From the NCBI GenBank assembly GCA_000310025.1, contig FN649738.1, positions 474,692 through 486,458 of the forward strand: 11,767 nt of DNA, given 5' to 3'. How positions within the stretch are numbered: the stretch's first letter is position 1; every line of letters starts with the position of its first letter. The position numbers and the translations under genes were made by a program. Of the stretch, positions 8,154 through 11,767 are shown piece after piece. The notes under the pieces were generated by a model, which worked only from the letters and a program-made list of their open reading frames with translations, ran no database searches and was not told the origin of the DNA. The stretch comes from Ectocarpus siliculosus (Eukaryota; Sar; Phaeophyceae; Ectocarpales; Ectocarpaceae).

Positions 8154-9008
8154 AACACGCCCCCTACGCCATCAAAGCGACACATGTTTTCCTGAAAAAA
8201 AATTGTTTCTACAACAATACCGCGCAACATCGCGCACATATCCTCCAAAAAACACCGCCGTTTGTCATTGCTACTTGCAGACATGCGTGCGGAGAACGCC
8301 AAACGCCAACATGTTCCGCCCCCTCAACAAAGACACCCTGGCACAAATGCGTCGTCACATGAAATGTCGTTACAAAAAAGCACGTGCCGAGACACGCAAT
8401 GGGATAGCTCGAACAGGGGTCGGTCAAGTAGTATTCGTGTGCGAGCCCACAGCAGTAGCTCTTGACACTCCCTCCCGTGGACACACTACGCATGCACAGG
8501 GTGAAACCCGCGTATAGTATATCATCGGATGCATGTTCATTGGAAATCTGGCAGCAATATAAACACCATCGAACCGTCGGCGATACTGCTGTTCGACAGA
8601 CACAACGTGATAGGTGGGCCTACAGCACGAAGGGCATCGCCCAACTACAGCCTAAGCAACTGGTGTTGGTAAACAATATACAGGAGGCGTTTCTAAGAAG
8701 GGGGGCACCGCAACAGCGGTTTCACATGGGTGGGCAACAAAGTCCATGCGCGTCTAGCTGAAGTCGACAAAAAAGGGTACAAGTAATGGAAAAAGGGGGA
8801 ATAAAATCACGCCTGCATGTGGAAATCATTCCCGCCAAAAACGAGCAAAATAAAGGTGACTACGTCATGCCCTCGCTGGGTCCAACCCCCTCCAGACTTT
8901 TCCACAACGGCGACTACCACGTCAATACACTGACTGACTTTCATTGCCAGACAAGTCCCACACACCATTGCGGGTCTTAGCCAGCTCCAACCCCGACTCC
9001 GACTGGCT

Positions 9009-9845
9009 TCACAAAGCAATCCGCGTCAGCCCGTCATCGTCATCTCGACCTTTCGAGGCCTGAAACCCCCACACCTCTACCGAAACCACATCAAAAACTC
9101 CCCCAGAGGACGAACTCTCAGCAGCGCCACGCCCGCTCGGCGCCGCCAGGTCAGGGTTACCGAACGTGCCGCACGGGCCGGTGCTTCCGCTCCCTAGGTC
9201 CGCGTTCAAGAGGAAGCCGAAGTTGCCCCCGTCTCCCCCGCCGCCCATGCCCAACCCGACCGCAGCGTCGGACGTCATGAAGCACCGGTCCGACCCCACC
9301 CACGGGTACACGCGCAATGCCGCTCCCCCACCAGCGGCCCCGGGGGTTTCTATCCCGATAGGCGTTTCGCCCCCCGCCAAGGCGTCGTCCCTGTCGAAGG
9401 CGAACAGAAAACACCCGCCGTCTCCGGCGAAGGCTCGGCCCATGTCCTTCCAGGGAGACCCGGACGCGAAGCCGCCGAACACGACAGTCCCCTCCACCGC
9501 TGCCGCGTGCTTCTCCTTCTCTCCTGCGACGGCAACGCTAGGGCCTTCCGCCTTCGACGTCGCCGCCGCGCCGCCTTCGATTCCGGAGTCACCGCCCGCT
9601 TCTCTCGCGGGCAAGGAGGAGGAGGGGGAGGAGGAGGCCTTACCGCCGCCGCTGCGGCTCCCAGGGGGGCCCGCGATTCGCGCCTCAATGACCATGTATG
9701 TCGGCTGCCAGCCGGCGCACCGCGCGAGGAGGGTCTTGAGAGAAGCTCCGTGCCGCGCGTTCGAGTAGAGGCTGACCCAGTCGCTCGAGGCGACTGTGGC
9801 GGGGAGGTGATTTGCGAGCGCTCGGGCTTCCGCGGCAGACAGAAT
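9009..9845 (-). other. TLDc gene last exon: the complete TLDc domain and stop
   Basis: Acceptor CATCTCGCTCAG (minus strand) ends at 9846, phase 0. The exon carries the whole TLDc domain: LYSNARHGASLKT at 9732-9770 and EVWGF at 9063-9077. A charged tail of 17 residues follows before TGA or its equivalent at 9009-9011. The G-rich AVGLGMGGGG stretch fits the glycine turn before the NFGFLLNADL strand in the family. Confidence 0.9.
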
Positions 9846-11547
9846 CTGAGCGAGATGATGATGACGTCGGACAAGTACGTGCATGAATCATGTGTTTCCA
9901 TATGCATTGGAAAAAAAAACGGGCGGAGGCGTGTTGGTGGGTTTGTGCGATGGGAGGGTATGCCTGGCTTGTGTTTGAAAACACACTGCTTGTTGTGTTC
10001 AGGGGAAGCGCAAGCTCGCCGATTTGACCGAAGGACAAAGCGAAACTAACGAGCCGCAACGAACGGTGGCACAGAGACAGCCTGGCGTTTAGACCGCGGA
10101 GGCCGACGTTCACGCCGCCTCGGCAACATGCCCGAGCGGGAAAATGCTCTGCCTGGCAAAAAAAAAGAAGCAACAACAAAAAGGCAACTCGACACGCAGC
10201 ACAAAAAAAAAGACGGCTTCCCCTCGAAGGATAAATGACGGTCACGAAACCACAAACACAAACACACACACGCGCGCATACCTGTGACGGACAAAGCAGG
10301 CGAGCTTGGAACACCCCGTCGTCCACCACCCTCGTGCCGCCCGGCCGGCCGCTGTTCTCTGCCGCCACGCTCTCGATCATCCCCGCCCGCGCCGTCTCTC
10401 CCGCCAGTAACCAATCGCTGCTGCTGCTGCTACTGCCGGTGGCGGGAACCGCGGCACCGTCCATCCCCGACGATGACGAAACCGACCGGCCTCTCGACCA
10501 GCCCACCCTGTCGTCCACGGAGGTTTCGCCAAAAGAGGCGTTTTTTTTGCCCGGGGAGGGGGCTCCGGTCGGCCCCACAGCCGTCCTGCATTTTTTGACA
10601 AACAGAGTGAGGCCGAAAAGCAGAAGCCAAGCACGGCAAGCCTTTAGGCTTCGCGGAAAAGTCTTCGTCTCCTCAACAAGGGTAGCGGGGGAACGGGGAC
10701 GAATCCGTAGGGGGACGACACAAAGGTAGGGGGGGGGGGGTATGCATATACACACATAAATATGCGGTGCCCAAAAAAAGGCACCTGGGGTTACAGTTCT
10801 CCCTCCTCAGCCTGCAGCGAAACAAGTCAGCCGTATCGGGGAGATGCGAGTCCCGGGCCCGACAGATTTTTACATACCGTTACACTAGAACAGGGACACT
10901 TCGTACACCGTGAGGGAATACAGATATCGCACAAAAAAAAAAACTTCCACCATCATCAAAAAGCCGAAACGGCCGCTGAAAAACCGATCGAGCTCCAAAT
11001 TATCGCCTGCGAGCCCACAGGCAGAGCTTTGACACACCACATTACGCGACGTTCGTATAGCGCTCCCGTACCGCCCGGTCCACACGCACACGCAATGCAC
11101 TGGTGGCAAAGGCAAATCACATGCCTACACGTCTCTCGGAAACGTACCCAACCTTTCAATGTACAAATAGTCTACACGAATCTTCCAGCCTAGTGTTCAC
11201 CGAATCGACTACATACGTTTCGATACGTTTCGATACGTTTCGCGCAATGCGCTCCACTCCTAGCAGCCTCACATGTCTCCCAAAAGCGGCAGGTCTTCAG
11301 CCCGGAGATCCAACTCGGCCAGCCCCAACACCCGCACCAATTGCTGCGACAGAGCGACCGGTTCACGATTCTCGTGATCCCCGTCCTCGCCCCCTGTCAC
11401 ATCAGGGGACGAGGGAATCATGTCCCCTGGGTCGGGCGACACGCCTCCTTCTACGGAGGCGGCGGCCCAGAACCCCTCGACGCTGCTGGGAGCGTGCAGT
11501 ATGCAGGCGTGCAGCACCCGTCTCATTTCGAGAAGGCTTTCTTCGTA
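9009..11547 (-). CDS. TLDc-domain protein (OXR1/NCOA7/MEAK7 superfamily), 5' incomplete
   Basis: TLDc proteins are linked to protection from oxidative stress and bind the vacuolar-type ATPase, in yeast promoting its disassembly; no enzymatic activity is firmly established. On the minus strand I join 11547-11273, 10585-10282 and 9845-9009, giving 471 residues and a stop at 9009-9011. The TLDc domain spans about residues 194-454: ILSAAEARALANHLP, DWVSLYSNARHGASLKTLL, VVFGGFAS, GGCFLFAF, LRVYPWVGSDRCFM, GNFGFLLNADLGSGSTGPCG and VSVEVWGF, in the family's order. A roughly 60-residue Ser/Gly/Ala-rich insert (about 253-312) interrupts it. The two upstream exons resemble nothing I recognise and are joined only by splice signals and phase. 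Alternatively, an ATG at 9882-9884 could start a 291-residue protein from the TLDc exon alone. Domain identity is very secure; gene extent is not. Confidence 0.85.
10282..10585 (-). other. TLDc gene upstream exon (proposed): Ser-rich linker leading into TLDc
   Basis: On the minus strand, acceptor AAAAAATGCAG ends at 10586 and donor CAG|GTATGC starts at 10281. The frame enters in phase 2 and leaves in phase 0, matching the TLDc exon, so ...QARLLCPSQ runs straight into ILSAAEARAL. The 101 codons include a run of six serines, DWLLAGETARAGMIESVAAE and VVDDGVF. The intron 9846-10281 (436 nt) contains a TG-rich tract near its donor. No domain recognised. Confidence 0.62.
11213..11242 (+). repeat. 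Three tandem copies of ATACGTTTCG
   Basis: A 10-bp unit repeats three times exactly (11213-11222, 11223-11232, 11233-11242). It lies 30 nt inside the proposed TLDc-gene intron (10586-11272), near its donor end. The rest of that 687-nt intron shows no convincing further exon. Confidence 0.95.
11273..11547 (-). other. TLDc gene first visible exon (proposed), function unknown
   Basis: On the minus strand, acceptor CCATGCCCAG ends at 11548 and donor GACAT|GTGAGG starts at 11272. The 91 whole codons read YEESLLEMRRVLHACILHAP and later LSQQLVRVLGLAELDLR, looking like amphipathic helices around an acidic/polar linker. Its phase-2 end joins the next exon to form ATG (Met). Alternatively the in-frame ATG-TGA at 11274-11269 would end a separate minus-strand gene here. 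No family recognised. Confidence 0.5.
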
Positions 11548-11564
11548 CTGGGCATGGGGAGGGA

Positions 11565-11767
11565 GGGGGGGGGGGGGGGGGGGCCCCCAGAATTGGGAGG
11601 ATGAACCGCACAAGCCTGGGCCAAAAAACACTCTTTGGAGAGGCATTGGCCCCCTAATTTCACCCCAACCCTGTACTTTGTACTGAACCCCCCAAAAAAA
11701 AAACCCTGGTGACCATGGCTTATATACCCAAAAAACCCGAGGCAAGAAAAAAAAAGGGGCCAATGCG
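11565..11767. other. Poly-G run and homopolymer-rich contig end
   Basis: A 19-nt G run (11565-11583) is followed by C5 and then about 180 bases unusually rich in short homopolymer blocks such as C5A9C3 and A9G4. This looks like a low-quality read end. Any coding sequence of the minus-strand gene upstream of 11547 cannot be read reliably through it. Confidence 0.6.

Larger units (their letters stand above)
5569..9008. other. 3.4 kb convergent intergenic interval, probably both 3' UTRs; no gene recognised
   Basis: The stop codons of the SET gene (plus) and the TLDc gene (minus) face each other across this stretch. Open frames here have no family resemblance, and I see no tRNA or rRNA. AATAAA hexamers occur on the plus strand at 6993-6998, 7586-7591, 8800-8805 and 8849-8854, and on the minus strand at 7157-7162 and 7361-7366. 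None is close to either stop codon, so the transcript ends cannot be set. Long 3' UTRs would fit brown algae. G-runs, a CT microsatellite and a G-quadruplex motif lie inside. Confidence 0.6.

Noticed and set aside
7948-8517. 189-codon plus-strand open frame as a gene
   Set aside because: Cys/Arg-rich, overlaps internal repeats, has no recognisable domain and lies in the probable 3' region of the minus-strand gene. It cannot be excluded but is not supported.
9166-10049. Long plus-strand open frames opposite the TLDc exon
   Set aside because: They are Pro/Ala-rich or Arg/Gly-rich antisense of a GC-rich coding exon; the minus strand has the TLDc motifs in order.
1-11767. CRISPR array, prokaryotic defence system or integrated virus
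   Set aside because: No regularly spaced repeats, operons, ribosome-binding sites or viral hallmark proteins; spliced genes indicate a eukaryotic nuclear locus.

Overview
This window looks like nuclear DNA from an intron-dense eukaryote. Exons of about 80-660 nt are separated by GT-AG introns of about 140-690 nt. Both genes carry low-complexity Ala/Gly/Ser inserts, and microsatellites and G-runs are frequent. This style fits a brown alga (phaeophyte stramenopile, such as Ectocarpus or kelps), but that assignment is an inference from gene style; no taxonomic marker is present. Nothing bacterial or viral was recognised.

Layout: (1) 1-70 is a low-complexity contig-end sequence. (2) 199-5568, plus strand, is the 3' part of a multi-exon gene for a trithorax/SET1-type histone H3 lysine-4 methyltransferase. 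I reconstruct nine exons with consistent splice phases, encoding 554 residues: FYRN, a low-complexity insert, FYRC, a WDR5-binding (WIN) motif, the SET domain and the post-SET motif. The 5' part of the gene lies outside the window. (3) 5569-9008 is a 3.4 kb tail-to-tail interval with no recognisable gene. It holds a 56-nt CT microsatellite, a perfect (GGGT)4 G-quadruplex motif and small repeats; both 3' UTRs probably lie here. (4) 9009-11547, minus strand, is the 3' part of a TLDc-domain gene (OXR1/NCOA7/MEAK7 superfamily). The TLDc exon is secure, and two upstream exons are proposed from splice signals and phase. (5) 11548-11767 is a poly-G and homopolymer-rich contig end of doubtful quality.

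The two genes are convergent and unrelated in function: one acts on chromatin, the other belongs to a family linked to oxidative-stress protection and V-ATPase regulation. The most notable biology is the methyltransferase, which joins MLL/trithorax-type FYRN-FYRC and WIN elements to a SET domain whose diagnostic residues are SET1-like. In both genes a conserved domain region is interrupted by a low-complexity, in-frame block with GT and AG at its ends.
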